Of a stretch of 46,199 nucleotides of DNA, positions 22,574 to 30,371 are shown piece after piece. The notes below the pieces were generated by a model that did not search any database, was not told the origin of the DNA, and saw only the letters and a program-made list of their open reading frames with translations. The position numbers were made by a program, and so were the translations under genes. The stretch comes from Oscillospiraceae bacterium. Its GTDB lineage: Bacteria; Bacillota; Clostridia; Oscillospirales; Acutalibacteraceae. Positions within the stretch are counted from its first letter, which is position 1. Each line of letters begins with the position of its first letter. The stretch covers positions 202,779 through 248,977 of the forward strand of contig CACYHA010000006.1 in the NCBI GenBank assembly GCA_902774035.1, written 5' to 3'.

Positions 22574-23353
22574 ATGAAGAATGATAGCTGGTTTTTTCCG
22601 GAAAATCTGCCCTTTGACAGTCTGTTCGATCTCGATGGAGACGGAGAACTTTCAGGACTTGAAACCATGATTCGTGATGACGAATGGTTAAATGAGTTTG
22701 AGGATGAGGCGAAACCGAAAATTCCTGATTCTCTGGTTGAAGAGGGTGAACAGTATTGCATTTATCCGGAGAACTATGATTCTGTGGAGGCGTTCGAAGC
22801 TGATTTGGAGGAAGCAAAGTACATCTGGCACGACTCAGACGAAGATGACGCCGGAGTGGCTGCTCCGAAGGACAATAAGGCTGTGAACGAGTATAAAAGA
22901 CCGGCGACTGCTGCTTCTTTAGAAGAGATCAATCGTCAGATCCGGGAGAGTCAGGAAAAGCTGGAGTCCCTTCAGAAACAGTTTAAAATGATTCAAGAAG
23001 AAAATGAACAGGCTAATAAAAAGATAACGACCAGATTAAAAGCCTGGTTTGGCGCGGCAATTGGAATTAGTTTTCTTTTAGCTGTTGTTTATTCGCTGAC
23101 TACATGGGGAGAACTTGACTTTTCAGAAATAACAACGGTTGGCTTTTGGCTTTCCTTGTCCGCTTGCTGTTTCGTTGGTTTAGGATATGGCGTGAAACAA
23201 AATATGGAAAAAGAAAACAGATCTGAGCGTCTTTTGAAAGTATTTCGTAACGCAGAGGATGTTAAAAAAGAAGAACAAAAGCTATCTAATCTTATTTCGA
23301 AGAGAGAACAAATAAAGCATCGGCTGGCGAACAGACGGAACAACAGAGAATAA
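22574..23353 (+). CDS. Membrane protein with EF-hand-like loop and coiled coils
   Basis: 259 residues from ATG 22574. Near the N-terminus DLDGDGELSGLE fits the 12-residue EF-hand/dockerin calcium loop (D-x-D-x-D-G-x-L-x-x-x-E) and is followed by an acidic region. A coiled coil (INRQIRESQEKLESLQKQFKMIQEENEQ) precedes two membrane helices (FGAAIGISFLLAVVYSLT and VGFWLSLSACCFVGLGYGV); a second coiled coil and a basic tail end the protein. No family recognised. A possible promoter, TTGGTC-18-TATAAT, ends at about 22543. Confidence 0.65.
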   Translation: MKNDSWFFPENLPFDSLFDLDGDGELSGLETMIRDDEWLNEFEDEAKPKIPDSLVEEGEQYCIYPENYDSVEAFEADLEEAKYIWHDSDEDDAGVAAPKDNKAVNEYKRPATAASLEEINRQIRESQEKLESLQKQFKMIQEENEQANKKITTRLKAWFGAAIGISFLLAVVYSLTTWGELDFSEITTVGFWLSLSACCFVGLGYGVKQNMEKENRSERLLKVFRNAEDVKKEEQKLSNLISKREQIKHRLANRRNNRE

Positions 23354-23409
23354 CTGAATGGAGCCAAGGCGGCCCGGCCATTTCAAAGAAAGGCTGCAGC
23401 CTGCCACAT

Positions 23410-23516
23410 TTTGGGCGGCAACACACACTGCGACGAAAAAGGGAACAAGATGGGTCGCAGTGAATGATAATCCGGACTGGGTGCGAAAATACTGCAAAGC
23501 ACAATGGAAGGGGTAA
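23410..23516 (+). pseudogene. Fused remnants of repeat protein and ARH C-terminus
   Basis: Bases 23410-23462 match one 66-bp unit of the 24203 gene (THCDEKGNKMGRSE). Directly after, 23465-23516 encode NPDWVRKYCKAQWKG and a stop, matching the ARH C-terminus (DPDWVRKYCRAQWKV). The junction shows repeated duplication and deletion among these neighbouring genes. Confidence 0.7.
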
Positions 23517-23522
23517 GAGATT

Positions 23523-24197
23523 ATGATGATCAGCCCTGAGGGCTACTATGAAATGGAACTGAAAGGCAAATCTGCAGAAGAAATCGCCAAGAAGATCCGT
23601 GGCCTGAAAAATGAAATCGGCCATCTGAAAAAAGCAATTGAAGTCCAGCACTATGGCAGCAAAACGGGTTTTTATCCAGATATGCGCACTCAGTTGTGGT
23701 CTGCACGCCTGTATCTTGAACGTGCTGTCGCCGCCTATGAGGAAACCGGTGAAACCTACCAACCTAGCAAGGCCGAACAGCGTGCAGCCACATTCGACGA
23801 AGCCATTCCGACGATCACAAGAATTACAGTTACGCTCGGCGGACATTTCGACGGGTTCGAAACGCACACCATAACATTGACAGATGATCACCTGCGACTG
23901 GATGTTGAGCACTCAATGTATCCCAAACCGTCGAATTTCTATATCGAGCCCGATTACCTGTTGACGAAGGAAGAGTTCCTCGACGGGCTCCGAGATCTCC
24001 ACATAGGCGAATGGCGGAGACACTACAATTCAGTCGACTATGGCTGGTACATTTTGGACGGAACATCGTGGACGCTCACCATTGAATATGCTGATGGTCG
24101 GAAGATCGAACGCGAAGGAAGCAACGCATTTCCATATAACTTTGATCGGCTTTGTGAGTTGGTTGGTTACGAAGAGAAACCTGAAGATAAGGAGTGA
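23523..24197 (+). CDS. Hypothetical protein
   Basis: 224 residues. A helical N-terminal third (SAEEIAKKIRGLKNEIGHLKKAIE, ARLYLERAVAAYEETG) is followed by a beta-rich part (ITRITVTLGGHFDGFETHTITL, WYILDGTSWTLTIEYADGRKIEREG, FPYNFDRLCELVGY). The second part looks like a domain that recurs in Clostridial hypothetical proteins, but I cannot name it. The stop is five bases before the TTG start of the next gene, so the two are probably cotranslated. Confidence 0.6.
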   Translation: MMISPEGYYEMELKGKSAEEIAKKIRGLKNEIGHLKKAIEVQHYGSKTGFYPDMRTQLWSARLYLERAVAAYEETGETYQPSKAEQRAATFDEAIPTITRITVTLGGHFDGFETHTITLTDDHLRLDVEHSMYPKPSNFYIEPDYLLTKEEFLDGLRDLHIGEWRRHYNSVDYGWYILDGTSWTLTIEYADGRKIEREGSNAFPYNFDRLCELVGYEEKPEDKE

Positions 24198-24202
24198 TTT
24201 TT

Positions 24203-24796
24203 TTGGCCAACAAGGGACATACCGAGCCGGATCTGTTCGGCGGCGGCTACACACACTACGACGAAAAAGGGAACAAGATCGGCCGCAGTGAACCGAACTT
24301 CTTCGGCGGCGGATATACGACCTACGATTCCAAGGGCAACAAAATCGGCACCAGCGAGCCGAATTTTTTCGGCACCGGGTACACGAATTATGACACGAAA
24401 CACAACAAGGTCGGCCGCTCCGATGAAAACCTGTTCGGCGGCGGTTACACCCACTATGACAGCAACGGCAACAAAACCGGGTCGAGCGATCCGAATCTTT
24501 TCGGCGGCGGCTACACCAATTCCGACAATTCCGGCGGCTGCTATATCGCCACCTGCGTCTACGGTTCCTACGACTGCCCGCAGGTCTGGACGCTGCGCCG
24601 CTTTCGTGACGATACCCTGAAACGGTCCGCGCCGGGGCGTGCGTTCGTGCGCATCTATTACGCCCTCAGTCCGACGCTTGTCCGCCGCTTCGGCGGCACG
24701 AAGCTGTTCCGGCACTTCTGGCGCAGGAGGCTGGACCGGATGGTGAAGCGGCTGAACGAGAAAGGCGTGGCCAATACGAAGTATGAGGATCGGTGA
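24203..24796 (+). CDS. 22-residue-repeat protein with CFI-box C-terminal domain
   Basis: 197 residues starting at TTG 24203, eight bases after AGGAG; the relic at 22413 has ATG at this exact place, which supports the start. Residues 8-110 are four and a half 22-residue repeats of the form EPNFFGGGYTTYDSKGNKIG, each 66 bp. Residues about 113-190 are a CFI-box-like domain: GGCYIATCVYGSYDCPQVWTL followed by RRFRDDTLKRSAPGRAFVRI and YYALSPTLVRRF. In other bacteria this domain ends many unrelated proteins; it is thought to be a sorting or anchoring module. The repeats look like a surface or binding array. Role unknown. Confidence 0.7.
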   Translation: MANKGHTEPDLFGGGYTHYDEKGNKIGRSEPNFFGGGYTTYDSKGNKIGTSEPNFFGTGYTNYDTKHNKVGRSDENLFGGGYTHYDSNGNKTGSSDPNLFGGGYTNSDNSGGCYIATCVYGSYDCPQVWTLRRFRDDTLKRSAPGRAFVRIYYALSPTLVRRFGGTKLFRHFWRRRLDRMVKRLNEKGVANTKYEDR

Positions 24797-24835
24797 ACCC
24801 AAAACGACGTTCCGTTATGAGAAAGGAGCTTCAAC

Positions 24836-25321
24836 ATGAACACGACAAAAAAAGTCCTCGCATTGCTGATCGTGATTATCATCTTCGCCGTTGCTGTGGC
24901 TTTCATACATTCGTCGAAGGAACCGGCCGACGAAACCACCGCGGCGGCCGTTTCGACGACTGCGAAATCGACCACCAAAAGCGCCACAACCACGACGAAA
25001 TCCACAACGAGCAAGCCGACCACGACAAAACCGACCACAACCAAGCCGACTACGACGAAGCCGGCCACAACCAAACCGGCGACCACCAAGGGCAGTCAGG
25101 GCTTTCGGATCACAGGAAGCATCTACGGTACAACCACTGAAAAAGCAATAACCAAAGCACCAACGGCCGCAAAGACGACAACTACGAAACCAACAACGAC
25201 ACATCCTGACGATCCCTACGATGTCTATGATTATTGGAATCCCGAGGATTTCTATTATGACCACTACGATGATTTCTTTGACTACTATGACGCTGAGGAT
25301 TATTTTTATGATCATCAGTAA
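24836..25321 (+). CDS. Membrane-anchored Thr/Lys/Pro-rich protein with Tyr/Asp-rich tail
   Basis: 161 residues. A single N-terminal membrane helix (VLALLIVIIIFAVAVAFI) is followed by about 100 residues of low-complexity KPTTT repeats, a short ordered-looking island (GSQGFRITGSIYG), more Thr/Lys, and a tail of about 45 residues rich in Tyr and Asp (DFYYDHYDDFFDYYDAEDYFY). The Thr-rich part is a typical cell-wall-spanning, possibly glycosylated stalk; the acidic aromatic tail would be exposed. It is the last gene of the co-directional set beginning at 22574. Confidence 0.65.
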   Translation: MNTTKKVLALLIVIIIFAVAVAFIHSSKEPADETTAAAVSTTAKSTTKSATTTTKSTTSKPTTTKPTTTKPTTTKPATTKPATTKGSQGFRITGSIYGTTTEKAITKAPTAAKTTTTKPTTTHPDDPYDVYDYWNPEDFYYDHYDDFFDYYDAEDYFYDHQ

Positions 25322-25345
25322 TGCAGAGCATATTAGTTAATAACG

Positions 25346-25709
25346 AAGCATTTTGCGGCCGAGTATCTTCTGAAAGACAAGGATGTTCTGGAAATACTGA
25401 GCGCCGACTGCACGTTTTTCTCCGCCGCGTCGGTGCTCTGTGTTATGACAATTTTTGAGATGATCAAATACCACGCGCGGACATATCCTTCCAAGTATAC
25501 CGCTGCGAATAGAAAAATATGCGGCTCATTTTGATACAACCGCCGTTCATTCGAATTTGGAGTATTCACTGCATACCGAATACAGCTATGGGAGGCGCAG
25601 CTTTGATTCGGACTTTGTTCAGCGGTTTCCTTCAATTATTGCGGCGCAAAAAGACGGCATCCCGCAGTTATGGAACAAGGAGGATGCCCATGTTGTAGAA
25701 TCCGGGTAA
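25346..25709 (+). pseudogene. Frameshifted fragment of an unknown helical protein
   Basis: Frame one reads KHFAAEYLLKDKDVLEILSA, then FFSAASVLCVMTIFEMIKYHARTYPSKY. After a shift near 25510 a second frame reads EKYAAHFDTTAVHSNLEYS, YGRRSFDSDFVQRFPSIIAAQK, and stops at 25707-25709. The parts join into one plausible protein lacking its N-terminus and probably its C-terminus. It lies at the left edge of the DISARM island, suggesting an insertion damaged it. Family unknown. Confidence 0.55.
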
Positions 25710-25773
25710 GATTCTTGTTACACGAATCCACATTATTTGTTGCAGGTATTTGTCAAAAAATCCTGTAGACAAG

Positions 25774-25802
25774 TAGAAAAATGTATTATATTGTGCTATA
25801 AT
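25774..25802 (+). promoter_or_regulatory. Candidate promoter of the DISARM operon
   Basis: TATAAT (25797-25802) with a weak -35 TAGAAA 17 bp upstream; about 95 bp before the vsr ATG. No better candidate is seen in 25710-25898. Confidence 0.4.
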
Positions 25803-25898
25803 TATAGCCATCAAAAAGGATTTGCAAATTATCTGATGATAAAAGTGTGAAATGCAGAACATCGTTACATGCAATTGAGTTCGGACGGAAGTGGAATA

Positions 25899-26324
25899 AT
25901 GGATAGATTAACCCTGGAGCAGCGCAAAAAAAATATGCAAGCCGTAAAAAACAAAGATTCACAAATTGAGATCTTGTTACGGCGCGCGCTTTGGAGTAGG
26001 GGTGTCAGGTATAGGAAAAATGTGAAAAGCGTCTTCGGACATCCCGATATCGCTTTTATTGGTAAAAAAGTCGCTGTCTTTTGTGATAGCGAATTTTGGC
26101 ATGGTTATGACTGGGAAAACAAGAATGCGGAAATCAAATCCAACAGAGACTTTTGGATTCCAAAAATAGAAAGAAATATCGAAAGAGATAAAGAAGTCAA
26201 CAAACACTTAGAAGAACAAGGATGGACCGTAATACGGTTTTGGGGCAAGGAGATAAAAAAAGATACAGAAGCTTGCGCAAATCTGATTGTTCGGATATTG
26301 GAGGAAAAGAATAATGCCGTATAG
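25899..26324 (+). CDS. vsr: Very short patch repair endonuclease
   Basis: 141 residues from ATG 25899. DRLTLEQRKKNMQAVKNKDSQIE, LLRRALWSRGVRYRKNV, GHPDIAFIGKKVAVFCDSEFWHG, WIPKIERNIERDKEVNKHLEEQGWTVIRFWGKEI is the full Vsr order, with the catalytic Asp in HPDIAF and the His of FWHG. Vsr nicks at T:G mismatches left by deamination of 5-methylcytosine, and it is normally paired with a 5mC methylase, as here: the methylase start overlaps its stop by 11 bases. In the family the motif is usually DGCFWHG; here it is DSEFWHG. Confidence 0.9.
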   Translation: MDRLTLEQRKKNMQAVKNKDSQIEILLRRALWSRGVRYRKNVKSVFGHPDIAFIGKKVAVFCDSEFWHGYDWENKNAEIKSNRDFWIPKIERNIERDKEVNKHLEEQGWTVIRFWGKEIKKDTEACANLIVRILEEKNNAV

Positions 26325-27714
26325 GACAATCGATTTGTGTGCGGGAATAGGAGGAATTCGCCGAGGATTTGAACTTGCCAGTGGATTTGAGAATGTAATA
26401 GCTGCCGAAATTGATGAATTTGCCTGTAGGACATATGAGCACTTATTCCATGATGATCCTCGTAATGATATTGCAACTGATGAGTTTAAGAAAAAAGTAT
26501 CAGAACTGCATTACGATGTGCTGCTTGCAGGGTTTCCTTGTCAGGCATTCAGTAGCGTTGGAAGAAAACAAGGCTTTGAAGATACAACGAGAGGAACTAT
26601 CTTCTTTGAAATAGCCAAAATTATCAGAGAAACTACACCGAAGGTGGTTTTCCTTGAAAACGTCGAGAATCTTACTATCCATGATAAAGGCAACACTTTT
26701 AAGACAATCATCAGGACGTTGGATGAGGAATTGGATTATGAGATTATCGGATTTCCGCATGGCGAGAGCGAGAACTTGAAGCGTTATGCTCGTTCATTTA
26801 TAAGAAACAGTCGTTATTTCGGCGTTCCGCAAAACCGTCCTCGCGTGTATATTGTTGCTTTCAGCAGAGCTTATTTTGGCCAGCATATTTCTGCATTACC
26901 CGACTCGTTGCCTGATAAGCGAGACCGACAAGCCATTTATGAAGATATCAATGACGTGCTTGAGGAGGATGTGTCTGCAAGGTTTTTCTTATCCTCAGGA
27001 TACTTGAAAACATTGGAGAATCATCGAATTCGTCAAAAAGAAAACGGCTATGGGTTCGGTTACAGGATAATCAACGAAAAAGGTGTTGAACACCCGGTTG
27101 CAAACACCTTGCTTGCCACGGGTGGTTCCGGTAGGGAGAGAAACCTGATATATGATCCCGTTAACGGTGAAAAATATGCAGGAACGGAAGTTACGGGAAA
27201 ATATTCACCTATTAATTCAAAATACATCCGAACAATGACGCCGACGGAATGGGGGCGGCTGCAAGGATTTGTTGGGTACGGATTTGTAGATGATAAGGGA
27301 GTAGATGAGTTTTCTTTTCCTGATTCCATACCTATGACCCAACAATATAAGCAACTGGGGAATTCCGTTACTATTCCAGTGATTGAAGAAATGGCTTTAT
27401 TCATTAAACGATGCATGGATGATATGACAAATTCATTTACAGAGATTGAGCGGCGTTTGTATTCCATGTATTGCAGTGAATTCAAAGTGTGTAAAAAGAT
27501 ATGGGACGAACTCGGAAGCTCCTTAAGAAATGATACGATTAATAGATATTTCGATGTTGTATTTCATTTTAAATACAATACACCGTTCAGGAACAGAGAT
27601 TTGACCGCTTATCTTAACTGTACGTCTGCGCGATCTTCTCAGATAATAACTCAATTATCTGATGCAGGATGCCTTAAGAAAATGACCGGAAGAGAATACG
27701 TCTTTATAATTTGA
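26314..27714 (+). CDS. drmMII: DNA (cytosine-5) methyltransferase of DISARM
   Basis: 466 residues from ATG 26314 (RBS GGAGG). All major motifs are present: I DLCAGIGGIRRGFE, IV LLAGFPCQAFSSVGRKQGF (catalytic Cys), VI ENVENL, VIII QNRPRVYIVAF, IX-X TEWGRLQGFVGYGF and LGNSVTIPVIEEM. A 95-residue C-terminal extension (EFKVCKKIWDELGSSL..., SSQIITQLSDAGCLKKMTGREYVF) looks like a winged helix. Next to drmE, drmA and drmB it should be the host-protecting methylase of a class 2 DISARM system. The target site cannot be read from sequence. Confidence 0.9.
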   Translation: MPYRTIDLCAGIGGIRRGFELASGFENVIAAEIDEFACRTYEHLFHDDPRNDIATDEFKKKVSELHYDVLLAGFPCQAFSSVGRKQGFEDTTRGTIFFEIAKIIRETTPKVVFLENVENLTIHDKGNTFKTIIRTLDEELDYEIIGFPHGESENLKRYARSFIRNSRYFGVPQNRPRVYIVAFSRAYFGQHISALPDSLPDKRDRQAIYEDINDVLEEDVSARFFLSSGYLKTLENHRIRQKENGYGFGYRIINEKGVEHPVANTLLATGGSGRERNLIYDPVNGEKYAGTEVTGKYSPINSKYIRTMTPTEWGRLQGFVGYGFVDDKGVDEFSFPDSIPMTQQYKQLGNSVTIPVIEEMALFIKRCMDDMTNSFTEIERRLYSMYCSEFKVCKKIWDELGSSLRNDTINRYFDVVFHFKYNTPFRNRDLTAYLNCTSARSSQIITQLSDAGCLKKMTGREYVFII

Positions 27715-27743
27715 TTTATGCAGAGCTGGGAGGAAGTAAAAGC

Positions 27744-30362
27744 ATGAATGCGATTGAAGCAATCACAAAGATAATCGAAAAATGCGATTTGCTTTTGGAC
27801 GACGAAGTCTTTTCAAAAGAGCTCCTTATGCGTACTTTTGCCGAATTCCTTTCTGCAACAACGGAACGCGAAACGCATAATGTGGGTTTTGTGATGCATA
27901 CGGGATCAATTTGCTTTGACGCACTTGCTCTCATGTATTCTGCCGCAACTTGCCTTGTATATAATGACGCTCATGTTGATGATGTTATCTATTCACTGAA
28001 CACTGGAGATGTAGTGTTATACGGAGACAAGAAAAAAGCAAGATATATTTTTAAAGGCTTTACTACTGTAAGTGAAAGCCCGGGAGTTGAATATATCCAG
28101 TTATGGAAGAGTGACACTGAATCAACCTGTGTTCCTAAACCGCTTTGGGGAAATGTTGTTCCGTATTATGGCAATTCAAAAGCGATGGACGGTCGCGGAA
28201 TCCGGACTAAAAGTAATGCTCGCAGCATACTGTATTCGGAGATTTTGGGATACGGTCCCGGAGAGATTCCGTCTGTATTGAATGTATCCGTAGCTATCGT
28301 GATGTCTCGGGAGAGAATCAATGATCTTGTGGAGAAACTGACTATCCGTTTCGGCAAAAGCACGGTCAAGTTGACTGATTTAGTTACTGTTTCGTTTTTT
28401 ACTGAAAACGATGAGTACCCCTTGGGTGGGAATGTGGCAAAGACCGAACCGATAATTAAAGTTACAAGCAAAATTTCCATTGCAAGACGTCTGATATTGT
28501 CCCGCAACGGCAATAAGCATATCGGGTTGATCGTTTTCGGAAATGAGATTATTTCCAGAAATATTTCAGAACTACCAGAGCTTATAAACCGAAAATCGCT
28601 TCAGTATGTATATCTGCTGATGAATATGGATTATGAGAACGCTTTGTCGCTTATCCGGAATACCGAAGAACCGAATGTGTTTCTTTGTTCAAAAGATTTC
28701 TTGCTTTCTAATTCACTGCCAACTGTGAATAGCAATGTTTATACGGATGAGCTGTCTCTGCAGGTGGATGCAATTATTAACAGAGATATTGAGCCGCATA
28801 TTCTGGACGGATACTTTACTTGGCCTGAATATAAGGTTTTTAAGAAAGCGATATTCTTTATTAAAAACTCTGATTTCGTTTCAGATGAAAAGGAAGATTT
28901 TATCGTAACGGCATGCTCGTTGATGAACATCTTTTTGACGGCGGTTTTCAGAATTAGCGAACTTGAAAAATGCATTGCCGATAGTATCCTGGATATTCTT
29001 CCCGTCGAAGAACGCTTCAAAAGGCTACGGAACGCCTCATCGGGAATGCCTGGGGCACTGAAAGAAAAGACGGAAAGTATTATCTCCGCTTTAGAAACAG
29101 CCTATTTATGTTTAACCGAAACTTCGGAAAAAGAAGATTATCTCAGAACGATTCTGATTGAAAACAGCGACAAGAAGATTGCAGTGGTCGTGCCGAAGTC
29201 ATATTATGCGACAGTAATGAGGGAATGTGGCTTTTTCGATCTAATGGATACGGAGCAACTTTTGACCGTTACTACGGCCAACCGCTTCGATAACTCTGTT
29301 GTCTATGATCGAATAGTCATAGTCGGAAATTTCAGCGGGAAACGATTTGATGTCTTCAGATGTATGGCATCACAAAGAATCGAAACGCTGCTTTATGAAT
29401 TTGAGTCAAATATCTACAAATACCGGATGCGGGGTGCAAAAAAGACAGAATCCGAGCTTAATGCCCTGAACACAGCAGCTTTCGTAGTGGATGATGACGA
29501 TTCGGAAGACTTGTATTATTCCGACGGCGCCAATGAAGATGATGTGGCCGAAATTGCCGAGATAGATAGTGAAGTTGATGATTATCTTATTCACCTCAAT
29601 GAGATTGCAACATTCAGAGGGTTAGAATCATACGGAGCTTCCCAAGGTGCAAGTCAAAGCGCCGAAGTAATTGCTTTCGGAACTTTTGACAGCGGCGAAA
29701 AGATATTTTTCACCAAACTGTACAAGGCCTATGTTTTTGACGATGGAGACGGAACAGTTAAGGAAGTCAGCGTAAGAGATCTGAACGAAGGAGACTCTCT
29801 TGTTTTTACCAGAAACAATGATGAGACTCGAGACATAGTTGATACAATGCTCAGCAAACTGGTCGATGAGCATAAAGTCGGTGACGACATAATTGAATGC
29901 TATCGAAAATCAAAACGCTGGAAGCAAGCCCTGCGAGAATACATGCTGGATAATAATATTCCCGAAAAAGAAATTGCTTCAACCATGATTGCTAATGGCG
30001 TAAATGTTCAGGAGATTACCATTCGCGGATGGCTTGATGAGGATTCCCATACGGTCGGCCCTCGACACGAAGATTCGATTCGGCAGATTGCATTGCTGGT
30101 TGAAGATACTGATATGTTTGAGAATGCAAACATTTATCATGAAGCGTGTGCCACCATTCGAAGAATAAGACGAGATATCTTGTCGCAAATCGGCAGAGCC
30201 ATAATCGACAAGCTTAGCGGGCGAGAACCGGCGGCAGGTACTATTATGGCAGATATTTACGAACGAACCGGATCAATCGCTCAAATCTTGCGTCTGGAAA
30301 GCATAATGAGTATTGAGCGCAATGTCCCAATGAATCTGACAAATCGTCCGATCAACATGTAG
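27744..30362 (+). CDS. drmE: DISARM protein DrmE
   Basis: 872 residues from ATG 27744 (RBS GGGAGGAAG); an in-frame start at 27711 overlaps the methylase stop. I see no nuclease or helicase motif by eye. The protein is a long alpha/beta chain with KKIAVVVPKSYYATVM and YDRIVIVGNFSGKRFDVFRCM in the middle, an acidic segment (DDDDSEDLYYSDGANEDD) at about 590-620, and a C-terminal region with YRKSKRWKQALREYMLDNNIPEKEIA. The call rests on place and size: class 2 DISARM has drmE between methylase and drmA. DrmE's biochemical role is not established. Confidence 0.75.
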   Translation: MNAIEAITKIIEKCDLLLDDEVFSKELLMRTFAEFLSATTERETHNVGFVMHTGSICFDALALMYSAATCLVYNDAHVDDVIYSLNTGDVVLYGDKKKARYIFKGFTTVSESPGVEYIQLWKSDTESTCVPKPLWGNVVPYYGNSKAMDGRGIRTKSNARSILYSEILGYGPGEIPSVLNVSVAIVMSRERINDLVEKLTIRFGKSTVKLTDLVTVSFFTENDEYPLGGNVAKTEPIIKVTSKISIARRLILSRNGNKHIGLIVFGNEIISRNISELPELINRKSLQYVYLLMNMDYENALSLIRNTEEPNVFLCSKDFLLSNSLPTVNSNVYTDELSLQVDAIINRDIEPHILDGYFTWPEYKVFKKAIFFIKNSDFVSDEKEDFIVTACSLMNIFLTAVFRISELEKCIADSILDILPVEERFKRLRNASSGMPGALKEKTESIISALETAYLCLTETSEKEDYLRTILIENSDKKIAVVVPKSYYATVMRECGFFDLMDTEQLLTVTTANRFDNSVVYDRIVIVGNFSGKRFDVFRCMASQRIETLLYEFESNIYKYRMRGAKKTESELNALNTAAFVVDDDDSEDLYYSDGANEDDVAEIAEIDSEVDDYLIHLNEIATFRGLESYGASQGASQSAEVIAFGTFDSGEKIFFTKLYKAYVFDDGDGTVKEVSVRDLNEGDSLVFTRNNDETRDIVDTMLSKLVDEHKVGDDIIECYRKSKRWKQALREYMLDNNIPEKEIASTMIANGVNVQEITIRGWLDEDSHTVGPRHEDSIRQIALLVEDTDMFENANIYHEACATIRRIRRDILSQIGRAIIDKLSGREPAAGTIMADIYERTGSIAQILRLESIMSIERNVPMNLTNRPINM

Positions 30363-30371
30363 GAGGATAGA

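Noticed and set aside
24224-24532. 66-bp direct repeats considered as a non-coding array
   Set aside because: They are in frame, vary at third positions and encode a consistent 22-residue unit.
24960-25090. Possible CRISPR-like repeat array
   Set aside because: The repeats are ACGAAACCGAC-type codon repeats of KPTTT in a coding frame, with no spacers.
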